A stretch of 64,000 nt of DNA, from assembly GCF_009865135.1 (NCBI RefSeq), contig NZ_WWGH01000002.1, forward strand, positions 744,001-808,000, written 5' to 3'. The position numbers and the translations under genes were made by a program. This document shows, one piece after another, positions 49,349-55,518 of the stretch. The stretch comes from Streptomyces sp. SID8374 (GTDB lineage Bacteria > Actinomycetota > Actinomycetes > Streptomycetales > Streptomycetaceae). Under the pieces are notes generated by a model, which saw only the letters and a list, made by a program, of their open reading frames with translations, was not told the DNA's origin and did no database searches. The stretch's first letter is position 1; every line of letters begins with the position of its first letter.

Positions 49349-50518
49349 ATGGAATTCCCCACCCTTCACGCCGTTCAGGAAGAACTCGCGGCCCTGCTCA
49401 ATGAGGCCCGCACCGAGGACGGCGGCCACGATGTCGCCAAGATCCGCAGCATCAGCGGCACCAATGCCGAAAAGCTCGCCAAGATCAAGGCGCTCAGCGT
49501 CCGCGTCGCCGAACTCAAGGCGATGGGCGAGGCGTCCGGCCGACTGTCCGGCGACGGCGCGCAGGCGTTCAAGACCGGCGTCACCGGCTCGCACAAGTCT
49601 GCGACCACCAATACCGCTCACGGGGCCCACCAGTGGGCGGAGGACACCGCCCAGGCCCTCACCAAGGCGGCCGAGCGGAACGGCGTCAAGGCCCTCACGT
49701 CCGGCAGCGTGGACGCCCCCACGATGGTCCGTACCGGCCTGTTCACCATGCCGACCAACCCGGCCCGGCTGCTCGACCTCATCGTGAACGTCCAGTCCGT
49801 CCCCGGCAACGAGTACGAGTACCTCCAGCAGACCGTCCGTACGGACAACGCAGCCGCGACGCCGGACAGCACCACCAAGCCCACGTCGATCTACACCGTG
49901 GCCTCCAAGCAGGACCGGGTGAGGGTGTACGCACACCTGTCGGAGCCCGTCCCGCTGCGTCTCTTCGCCGACCACAAGGACCTTCGGCCCTTCCTGGAGT
50001 CGGAGATGTCTCGGGGCGTCCTGGACGCCCTCGAAGCCGACATCGTGAGCGGGGCGACCGGCGGTGAGAACGTCGTCGGCATCCTGGAGACCTCCGGCGT
50101 CGGGACGACCGCGTACAGCAGCAGCATCCCGGTCACCCTCCGGAAGGCCCTCACGGCCATGCAGAACGCCCACGAGGCCCCCACCGCCTGGGCGCTCAAC
50201 CCGGCCGACGCCGAAGTCCTCGACCTCCTCCTCACGGCTGACGGGGAGTACGTGGGCGGAAGCGCTGACGGCGGATTCGCCTACATCAACATCTTCGGCA
50301 ACATCCCCCGTGTCGTGACCACTTCGGTGCCCGCCGGCTCGGCGCTCCTCGCCGACTGGTCGCAGTGCCGCCTCTACGTCCGGCAGGGCACCACGATCGA
50401 CGTGGACGCGTCCGGGGCCCTGTTCGACACCAACCGGGCCAAGTTCCGGGCGGAAGGCCGTTTCGGGTTCGCCGTGAACCGCCCGGCCGCCTTCCGGGTC
50501 ATCGACCTGACCGAGTGA
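49349..50518 (+). CDS. HK97-fold phage major capsid protein
   Basis: A 389-residue capsid protein. Residues 1-100 are a helical scaffold-like delta region (LHAVQEELAALLNEARTEDGG, KLAKIKALSVRVAELKAMGE). The HK97 fold follows: the N-arm and E-loop region LLDLIVNVQSVPGNEYEYLQQT with TPDSTTKPTSIYTVASKQDR, the spine helix RLFADHKDLRPFLESEMSRGVLDALEADIVSG, the GENVVGIL motif, and the A-domain and P-domain end (AWALNPADAEVLDLLL, GNIPRVVTTSVPAGSALLADWSQ, FRAEGRFGFAVNRPAAFRVIDL). The length and delta region argue against an encapsulin. ATG at 49349 with AGAGGA. No maturation protease, portal or terminase gene is nearby. Confidence 0.9.
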   Translation: MEFPTLHAVQEELAALLNEARTEDGGHDVAKIRSISGTNAEKLAKIKALSVRVAELKAMGEASGRLSGDGAQAFKTGVTGSHKSATTNTAHGAHQWAEDTAQALTKAAERNGVKALTSGSVDAPTMVRTGLFTMPTNPARLLDLIVNVQSVPGNEYEYLQQTVRTDNAAATPDSTTKPTSIYTVASKQDRVRVYAHLSEPVPLRLFADHKDLRPFLESEMSRGVLDALEADIVSGATGGENVVGILETSGVGTTAYSSSIPVTLRKALTAMQNAHEAPTAWALNPADAEVLDLLLTADGEYVGGSADGGFAYINIFGNIPRVVTTSVPAGSALLADWSQCRLYVRQGTTIDVDASGALFDTNRAKFRAEGRFGFAVNRPAAFRVIDLTE

Positions 50519-50537
50519 CCGGGTAACGCCCCGCAAA

Positions 50538-50564
50538 CCGGGGGCCCTCCTGTTGGGCCCCCGG
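50538..50564 (+). terminator. terminator after the capsid gene
   Basis: CCGGGGGCCC / GGGCCCCCGG, perfect 10-bp stem, 7-nt loop, 20 bp after the capsid stop. Confidence 0.8.
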
Positions 50565-50597
50565 CTCCCCGATTGACCCGCAGATCGGCGAACTGCC

Positions 50598-50792
50598 ATG
50601 AAACCTGCGGACGTTACTCAAGCGGACCTCCAACTGGGCTACGCGTGCATGGACAGGGACCACTTCGCGGCCCTGTACCCCGGCTCAACCACACACCGAG
50701 AACTCGAAGCCGAAGTAGTGCTGCGTCGCAAGCTGCTGCCACGACTGCCGACCCGTGCAGAGCTGGTCGCCTGCCGACGTGCAGCTTCCTGA
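50598..50792 (+). CDS. small hypothetical protein downstream of the capsid gene
   Basis: A 64-residue protein (MKPADVTQADLQLGYACMDR... ending LVACRRAAS), ATG at 50598. Basic C-terminus, one possible helix pair, no recognised domain. Translation is plausible but its ribosome site is weak. It lies after the capsid terminator, so it needs its own promoter or read-through. Confidence 0.5.
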   Translation: MKPADVTQADLQLGYACMDRDHFAALYPGSTTHRELEAEVVLRRKLLPRLPTRAELVACRRAAS

Positions 50793-50857
50793 ACTCCCCA
50801 CTGCCAGGCCCCGCGTGGGTGGTGCGGCACAGGAGACCCGGCACCACCACCCACCAC

Positions 50858-50912
50858 ACGATGAGTAGGTGTTCCCTGATCGCTGAATCGATTACGGAAT
50901 CCTACTCATCGT
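50858..50912. promoter_or_regulatory. 12-bp inverted repeat in an AT-rich non-coding stretch
   Basis: ACGATGAGTAGG (50858-50869) and CCTACTCATCGT (50901-50912) are perfect inverted repeats with a 31-bp loop. A weaker TCATTG...CAATGA dyad lies at about 50964-50986. The whole 50860-51050 stretch is unusually AT-rich. Confidence 0.55.
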
Positions 50913-50983
50913 TGCGTTTCTGCTGCTTCCGAAACACTGAACTTGAAAACCTGTTGCCTTCCACTCATTGGAATCATTGCCCA

Positions 50984-51243
50984 ATGATGACGAGACGCCG
51001 GAATGTGGCACGTATGCGCAATCCTGAGCCTTTTGGACAAGTGATTCTGTGACCAATTCACTCGAATTCCCAAGCGAAGCCCTTGCCGCCATCGCCGAGC
51101 GCGACACCGACAGTCGGAGAGTGGGCCGCAATTACCCCCTCAAGGCGTCTCCAGGCGAACGGAACGCAGGGAACGGACCCATGACCGCGTACTGGCCGCG
51201 AAGAAGCGCACTACCTACCGCCATCGGTCGCCCGTGGGGGTAA
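50984..51243 (+). CDS. two short overlapping open frames of uncertain status
   Basis: A 22-codon frame from ATG 50984 (ending EPFGQVIL-stop at 51052) overlaps a 64-codon frame from GTG 51049 (MTNSLEFPSEALAAIAERD...) by GTGA, the arrangement of coupled genes. Neither has a good ribosome site or a recognised domain, and codon use is not clearly Streptomyces-like. May be a degraded phage gene. Confidence 0.3.
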
Positions 51244-51310
51244 AAGCACCCACCCCCGGCGGACCCTCGCGCGCGAACGGGGCCCCAACTCGGAGCCATG
51301 CATAAACGCT

Positions 51311-51534
51311 GCATACTCATGCAGCCACCCCGGGGGGTGGGTATGCGGCCGATGTCTACCCCCCGGACGACCCCCGCCCCTGTGAACCGTTTCCCTCCCT
51401 ATTCGTCAGACTGACGAGAACTCAATAAACATGCAGGTCAGAGGCATGATCGATTCGAGCCGGCGGAGGGGCGCAGGCCGCACCCCCTGACCGGGCTGCA
51501 TATTCGCCGCATATTCATGCGGCACTGCATATTC
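51311..51534. repeat. GCATAYTC direct repeats around the zinc-protein promoter
   Basis: GCATATTC at 51498, 51509 and 51527, and GCATACTC at 51311. The longer unit GCATAYTCATGCRG occurs at both 51311 and 51509. The three close copies lie 24-60 bp upstream of the small zinc protein start, with GTATAGAT at about 51538 as a possible -10 element. Candidate repressor or initiator sites. Confidence 0.6.
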
Positions 51535-51557
51535 ACCGTATAGATTGGAGGCCGATT

Positions 51558-51815
51558 ATGCATCGTCGGCTGTGTATTGGATGTGGAACACCGTTCGAGG
51601 GGAGAAAAGGCCGGAAGTTCTGCCGAGAGCTGGAGTGCGTGCGGGCTCGACGGGCAAAGGCGTACCGGGATTGGTACGCCAATGCCCGCGCTAACGGGAT
51701 GCCGTCCCGGAAAACCGGCGTCGTCCCCTGCGCGGGGTGCGGAAAGCCCTGTATGGGAGGGAAGGGGAGCCTTCCGGAAGGGCAGAGGCGTTGTCGGGAG
51801 TGTCGGGCGAAGTGA
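51558..51815 (+). CDS. small double zinc-ribbon protein
   Basis: An 85-residue basic protein with two Cys clusters: CIGCGTPFEGRKGRKFCRELEC near the start and CAGCGKPCMGGKGSLPEGQRRCREC near the end. The second resembles the zinc region that begins many actinophage HNH endonucleases, but no HNH motif follows, so it is either a stand-alone DNA-binding protein or the truncated front of such an enzyme. ATG at 51558 has an excellent GGAGG site. It converges on the XRE-DUF5753 gene, 7 bp away. Confidence 0.75.
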   Translation: MHRRLCIGCGTPFEGRKGRKFCRELECVRARRAKAYRDWYANARANGMPSRKTGVVPCAGCGKPCMGGKGSLPEGQRRCRECRAK

Positions 51816-51822
51816 CGCCCAA

Positions 51823-52674
51823 TTAGCGGTCGAGAGCCGTAATAGCGTTGGCGATGATTCCACGGGCCGCCTGCCCCCGCACAGCGTGCTCAGAGAGTCG
51901 ATCGAACGCCCGCGTATACAGCTTCACTTGGCCCGGTTGAACGAGGGTCTGGGCGGCGTCCAGCGTGTCAGCATGGACCCTCTTCTTGTCGAACATGGTG
52001 AAGGTGGCCATCGGCCAGGCGGTCCGCTCAGCGGCGAACGGGATGATGCCCACGGCGACCCTGGGCAGGGCCATGACGGCCAGGAGGTGCCCGTACTGAG
52101 CGGCCATCGTCTCGGCGTCGGCGACGCGGTACCGCAGAACCGACTCCTCCAGCACGATCAAGAACCGGCGGTTGCCCTCCCGGATGACCCGGTTGCGGTC
52201 CATGCGGGCCGCCACGGCCTCGCCCACGTCGTTCTTGGTCCCCCGGAAGGCCGCGATGGACGAGAGCAGCGCCGTGGCGTACTCAGGCGTCTGGAGGAAC
52301 CCGGGGATCACGTCGGAGCAGTAGACGCGGAACAGCTTGGTGCGGTCGTACAGGGACGCCCCGCTCTCCTGCAAGCGTCGCAGGCCGGTGCCCTGGAGCC
52401 GCCTCCACTGGACGTACGCCTCCGCCGACTGCCGGTTGGCCGCCGCCAGGTCGTCCGCTTGCTCAGAGGCTCCACAGGCGACGCACCAGGCCCGAATGTC
52501 GGCGTCTGACGGGGGCGTTCGGGCGTTCTCGATCCGCGAGGACTTCGACTCGTGCCATCCGCAGCGGACGGCCAGTTCGCGCCCCGAAATACCGGCGTCC
52601 AGGCGGAGTTCCCGAAGGCGGGCAGCTAGAGCCTCGCGTGCCTTCTGGACGTTGGGGGACGGGTGGTGGGGCAA
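51823..52674 (-). CDS. XRE-family regulator with DUF5753 domain
   Basis: About 283 residues. The N-terminal helix-turn-helix is ARLRELRLDAGISGRELAVRCGWHESKSSRIENART; the DUF5753 part runs from LYDRTKLFRVYCSDVIPGFLQTPEYATALL to the end, including GVIPF-like VAVGIIPFAAER and DKKRVHADT. This group (WhiJ-like) is very common in Streptomyces and usually pairs with a small partner gene. The start is uncertain: a TTG at 52674 gives MPHHPSPNVQKAREAL, 17 bp after the upstream stop. It is the last gene of a three-gene minus-strand operon. Confidence 0.85.
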   Translation of the reverse strand: MPHHPSPNVQKAREALAARLRELRLDAGISGRELAVRCGWHESKSSRIENARTPPSDADIRAWCVACGASEQADDLAAANRQSAEAYVQWRRLQGTGLRRLQESGASLYDRTKLFRVYCSDVIPGFLQTPEYATALLSSIAAFRGTKNDVGEAVAARMDRNRVIREGNRRFLIVLEESVLRYRVADAETMAAQYGHLLAVMALPRVAVGIIPFAAERTAWPMATFTMFDKKRVHADTLDAAQTLVQPGQVKLYTRAFDRLSEHAVRGQAARGIIANAITALDR

Positions 52675-52690
52675 CGAACTGGCCGTTCTG

Positions 52691-53206
52691 TCAGATCTCG
52701 AACTGTTCGTGTGGGGTGGCGAGTTGCCAGACGCTCTCGAATGCGGAGCGGCACAGGTCGGCAACCGCCGGCTCGTCCGTGATCTCGTCCTCCACCACGG
52801 CACCGTCACCCGAGAAGTGGTGAACCCGCAACAGGGTGCCGTCGAACAGCCAGAAGTCGTTGCCCGGCAACGAAATGCCGGTCGCCAACCTTCTGGGTAG
52901 CCATCGGACCTGTTCGCCCGCTGTCACGTTGGCGTGGGTGACGTAGTGCTCCCAGCGGATGTACTCGCTCACCGGCTCCGAGACGATCCGGGCACGCCGG
53001 ATGGTGACGCCACGGGCCACGGTGTCGGAGATCAGTTGGTCGTAGGGATGCCACCAGGACTCCCGGTCCGCCCAGTTGATGCGCTCTCCCCGCTGCCACG
53101 CCTCGAATCGCTCCGTAGGCGCGTAGGAGTCGCGCATCTCCAGGTGGACGGCGGACCGCTGGCACTTCCCCAGCAGCTCACCGAAGCTGGGCACGCTCGA
53201 CGGCAT
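52691..53206 (-). CDS. DUF6879 family protein
   Basis: A 171-residue protein (MPSSVPSFGELLGKCQRSAVHLEMRDSY...) of the DUF6879 family, which accompanies XRE-DUF5753 regulators in Streptomyces. Conserved segments: HLEMRDSYAP, RARIVSEPVSEYIRWEHYVTHANVTAGE, and NDFWLFDGTLLRVHHFSGDG. ATG at 53206 with GGGAGG 6 nt upstream (GTG 53209 is too close to it). It overlaps the upstream small gene by 29 bp. Role in the regulator-partner pair unknown. Confidence 0.85.
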   Translation of the reverse strand: MPSSVPSFGELLGKCQRSAVHLEMRDSYAPTERFEAWQRGERINWADRESWWHPYDQLISDTVARGVTIRRARIVSEPVSEYIRWEHYVTHANVTAGEQVRWLPRRLATGISLPGNDFWLFDGTLLRVHHFSGDGAVVEDEITDEPAVADLCRSAFESVWQLATPHEQFEI

Positions 53207-53432
53207 CACAAGCCTCCCTGATCATCGGGATCATCCGGGCCGGAATCCGGATGATCGCTTCCGTGTCCGGCACCGAGCCGTTCGCCGGACTGGTCGCCTC
53301 GCACTGCGCGTGGGTCTGCGCGTCAGGCTTCCAGCCTTGGAAGAGGACTTCCTGCGCCTCTGCGTCGGCCCACACGGTCGGGCAGTGGTCGCGGTCGGTG
53401 TTGGGGTCGATCCCCACGAACTCTACGGACAT
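53178..53432 (-). CDS. small hypothetical protein, first gene of the XRE/DUF6879 operon
   Basis: An 84-residue acidic protein beginning MSVEFVGIDPNTDRDHCPTV, with WADAEAQEVLFQGWKPDAQ and a helical end (IIRIPARMIPMIREACDAV). ATG at 53432 has GGGAGG 5 nt upstream. Its 3' end overlaps the DUF6879 start by 29 bp. Similar small proteins occur with DUF6879/XRE pairs in Streptomyces; I do not know their function. Confidence 0.7.
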   Translation of the reverse strand: MSVEFVGIDPNTDRDHCPTVWADAEAQEVLFQGWKPDAQTHAQCEATSPANGSVPDTEAIIRIPARMIPMIREACDAVERAQLR

Positions 53433-53454
53433 GCCAGCCTCCCGGCTCCAGGTG

Positions 53455-53544
53455 CTTGCTCGGACTTGCATGAGCCTTCCCTGCCTGGCCGGACGCGTCA
53501 ACACCGCCTCGTGTGGGGGAAATTGGCGTGCAAGTCTGTGCAAG
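53455..53544. promoter_or_regulatory. paired TGCAAG repeats in the divergent promoter region
   Basis: On the minus strand TGCAAG-type units read at 53455-53459 (CTTGC) and 53465-53470 (CTTGCA); on the plus strand GTGCAAG occurs at 53528 and 53538. Each pair is spaced exactly 10 bp, one helical turn, and the two pairs face each other across the gap between divergent transcription units. A likely operator for the XRE-DUF5753 protein. Confidence 0.6.
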
Positions 53545-53640
53545 GAAGTGGAGTCACGGCGCGGGCGATCCCTAGCGTCAGGGCAGGGCCTGACCAGGGC
53601 TCTCCTGCCACACCCGTTCGCAGCCGGGGAGAGATTGACG

Positions 53641-53844
53641 ATGCGCCATAAGACGACTCAGGAGCGGCCGGTAGAGCTGCCGGTGGGGTTCAATGCATGG
53701 CTGCTGGACTGCGCCCCGGCTCCGGGCTGCGCGACTTGCCGGACCGAATGGCGGAGCCTCAAGACGGCCGAGGAGGCCGGGGACATCTCGCGGGCCGCCA
53801 ACCACGCCACGAAGATCCGCGACCACGCTTCGGGGAGCCACTGA
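53641..53844 (+). CDS. small Cys-containing protein
   Basis: A 67-residue protein, MRHKTTQERPVELPVGFNAW at the start, then CAPAPGCATCRTEWRSL and a helical end. The Cys pattern (C-x5-C-x2-C) may bind a metal. ATG at 53641 preceded by GGGGAGAGATT. Its stop overlaps the next ATG (ATGA), so the two are coupled. This pair is common next to XRE/DUF6879 operons in Streptomyces. Confidence 0.7.
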   Translation: MRHKTTQERPVELPVGFNAWLLDCAPAPGCATCRTEWRSLKTAEEAGDISRAANHATKIRDHASGSH

Positions 53845-54089
53845 TGCCGATGGAGATGCAGACGTACCGGGACGGCCGCAAGGCCGCCGACGACGCGGCA
53901 GAGGCCATCAGGGCCGCTCTGGCCGGGCTGGGGCTTCCGGAAGGCGTCTGGGGCAGCGTGCGGCCGATGGTCACCCACAGCGGCAAGCCGTACGTCCACC
54001 TGGGCATGATGCGCGCCGACGCCGTTGCCAAGATCGCGGAGGCAGTCGGAACGGCAGAAGCTTCCGAACTCCCGCTCGAAGCAACCTGA
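53844..54089 (+). CDS. small hypothetical protein coupled to the preceding gene
   Basis: An 81-residue protein, MPMEMQTYRDGRKAADDAAEAIRAALAGLGLPEGVW at the start (over several segments), with PMVTHSGKPYVHLGMMRADAV near the middle. ATG overlaps the upstream stop by one base pair step (ATGA). Looks like a small alpha/beta protein; unknown function. Confidence 0.7.
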   Translation: MPMEMQTYRDGRKAADDAAEAIRAALAGLGLPEGVWGSVRPMVTHSGKPYVHLGMMRADAVAKIAEAVGTAEASELPLEAT

Positions 54090-54114
54090 TTGTCAGTGCC
54101 TGGTGCGACAATCA
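54087..54114 (+). promoter_or_regulatory. hairpin TGATTGTC-N12-GACAATCA just before the nuclease start codon
   Basis: Perfect 8-bp inverted repeat ending 5 bp before the ATG at 54120 and beginning on the stop codon of the previous gene. No Shine-Dalgarno is visible, so it may be an operator, or an RNA hairpin limiting translation of the nuclease gene. Confidence 0.55.
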
Positions 54115-54119
54115 GTCCT

Positions 54120-54947
54120 ATGTCTGATGCGCTGCGCTCCCTGGACGACATGCTGACCAACCCCAACGGCATGTCAGAGGAAGAGGTTCACCGCCTTCGC
54201 TGCGAGAAGGTACTCGGCACCACTGCGGTTCTTCTCCATCAGGAGGGGGATGCGAAGGCTGCTGAGCTGGCCGTCATGCTCGCTGAACTTGTGACGCTGG
54301 ACCTGGAGTACAGCGGGCAAGACTGGGGCGTGGACTTCTACGACGCGTACCTAGAGGTGGAGCCCCATCTCGTCCCTCAGTTCACGGAGGAGAGCCGCAA
54401 TCGAATCTGGGGAGTGATGCGGGCTGCCACGCGCCGAGACAAGTTCGAGATCAAGGAAGACCTCGGCGTACGGCCGATCCTTCCAAGTGTCGGTCTTGAC
54501 TGGAGGAAGCAGCTCAAGGCGGCCAGTGGCACACGCCCCACCAATCAGGCGCGGCGTGTGCGCGTGGAGCCACAACACCCCATGCAGGACGGCCTCCACT
54601 TTACGAACGAGTGGGAGTACAACGTCTACCAAGTCCTGAAGGAACATCAGGCCCGCCTGCCGGAGAACGAGACGATCGGGATCATGCCTCTCGTTGCAGT
54701 GCGTGTGCCCCAGCACACCTTCGAACCGGACTTCTTGATCACTTACAAGGGGCGTGCTGGTGTGATCGAGGTGGATGGGCCCCATCACGAAGGCCCCAAG
54801 CGAGCCTCGAACGATCACAGCCGCGCCCGACTGTTGATCAACGCCGGAGTCCAGTGGGTCGACCGCCTGGACGTGCGGGACACCACGACGAAGGCAGAGG
54901 TGGAGAAGTTCGTCAGCGACTTCGTGTCGCGCCTCGGCAGACGGTAG
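54120..54947 (+). CDS. putative PD-(D/E)XK endonuclease with unknown N-terminal domain
   Basis: A 275-residue protein. Residues 1-150 are helical and not recognised (LRSLDDMLTNPNGMSEEEVHRL, VHRLRCEKVLGTTAVLLHQ, DLEYSGQDWGVDFYDAYLEVEPHL). Residues 170-275 resemble DUF559/Vsr-type nucleases: HFTNEWEYNVYQVL, then a core of FEPDFLITYKGRAGVIEVDG followed by HHEGPKRASND and a final LLINAGVQWVDRLDV strand. The Asp of EPDF, the Glu of VIEVDG and His pattern fit a PD-(D/E)XK active site. It sits at the far end of the element, where satellites carry defence cargo. Catalytic activity is inferred, not shown. Confidence 0.65.
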   Translation: MSDALRSLDDMLTNPNGMSEEEVHRLRCEKVLGTTAVLLHQEGDAKAAELAVMLAELVTLDLEYSGQDWGVDFYDAYLEVEPHLVPQFTEESRNRIWGVMRAATRRDKFEIKEDLGVRPILPSVGLDWRKQLKAASGTRPTNQARRVRVEPQHPMQDGLHFTNEWEYNVYQVLKEHQARLPENETIGIMPLVAVRVPQHTFEPDFLITYKGRAGVIEVDGPHHEGPKRASNDHSRARLLINAGVQWVDRLDVRDTTTKAEVEKFVSDFVSRLGRR

Positions 54948-55122
54948 CTGCCCGCTCACGCACTTCCTGCGCGGCGATCACCTGGCCCACGAGTGTGTCC
55001 GCCCAGAAGCGCCGCTCGCTCCCCTCGGGGGCCAGCCACTTGAAGGATGGCAGTACGTCAGCCAAGGCGGCCAGGTCGTCTCGGTCCATCCGGGCGATGG
55101 AGGCGGAGAGGTCGGGGAGCAT
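54913..55122 (-). CDS. small hypothetical protein next to the right attachment site
   Basis: A 69-residue protein from ATG 55122: MLPDLSASIARMDRDDLAAL, then PSFKWLAPEGSERRFWADTL and a basic tail. AGGG precedes the start. Its 3' end overlaps the convergent nuclease gene by 35 bp. No recognised domain; it could be an antagonist or partner of the nuclease but nothing shows this. Confidence 0.55.
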   Translation of the reverse strand: MLPDLSASIARMDRDDLAALADVLPSFKWLAPEGSERRFWADTLVGQVIAAQEVRERAATVCRGATRSR

Positions 55123-55360
55123 TTTGATCACCCTTTCGATCGGGTTGCGCGTCCACGCTACGCCGCCGAAAGGGCCTCTGAACAGGCATTTCGCTGCAAA
55201 CCTGGCCGGTAGCTTGTGCCACGCGCAAGGGGCGCTCGGCCTTGAGTCTCCCGGTGTCCGTTTGACCATCCTGGTGACCGGTAGTAGAAGGTAGTGCAGG
55301 GCACAGCGCTCGACGCTGACCAGTGTTTTCGCAGGTGGGCACACCGCTCAGTGGCTCATA

Positions 55361-55381
55361 CTGCGCGACTACCTGGACTAG
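55361..55381. repeat. attR core
   Basis: CTGCGCGACTACCT, then G, then GACTAG, the second copy of the hrdB 3' end, here with no hrdB upstream. It differs from attL by G for C at 55375. By position this copy should be the original chromosomal hrdB end. Confidence 0.85.
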
Positions 55382-55409
55382 AACACAGGGCGGAAGATTC
55401 ACCGCCGAA

Positions 55410-55437
55410 GGGCCCGGATCCCCAGGGATCCGGGCCC
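55410..55437 (+). terminator. probable original hrdB terminator
   Basis: GGGCCCGGATCC / GGATCCGGGCCC, perfect 12-bp stem with a CCAG loop, 29 bp after the attR copy of the hrdB stop. Confidence 0.75.
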
Positions 55438-55518
55438 TCCGGCGTGTCCGCGGGTGCGCGGGGGGACGGGCTGGATCACGCTGGGTGAAACGTTTCCACC
55501 TCAGTGTCAGGAGCCTTC

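Larger units (their letters stand above)
44749..55381. mobile_element. ~10.6-kb integrative element (putative phage satellite) in the 3' end of hrdB
   Basis: Bounded by a 21-bp direct repeat (44749-44769 and 55361-55381, 20/21 identical) that contains the hrdB 3' end. Beside the left repeat is a tyrosine recombinase. Inside are excisionase-like and XRE proteins, a RepA-type ATPase, an iteron-like origin candidate, an HK97-type major capsid protein, regulators and a putative nuclease. No portal, protease, terminase, tail, lysis or conjugation genes are present. Base composition is mosaic: the RepA gene and 50860-51060 are clearly AT-richer than the chromosome. The trypsin-like protease at 55519, which I recall next to hrdB in other Streptomyces, marks the chromosome resuming. 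Best read as a PICI-like satellite; a decayed prophage is the alternative. Confidence 0.85.

Noticed and set aside
49349..50518. The capsid-like protein as an encapsulin nanocompartment
   Set aside because: It is longer than family 1 encapsulins, has a scaffold-like delta region, and lacks a neighbouring cargo enzyme; phage capsid fits better.
44749..55381. Conjugative AICE-type element
   Set aside because: No TraB/FtsK-like translocase or spread genes are present; the capsid gene points to phage-assisted transfer.
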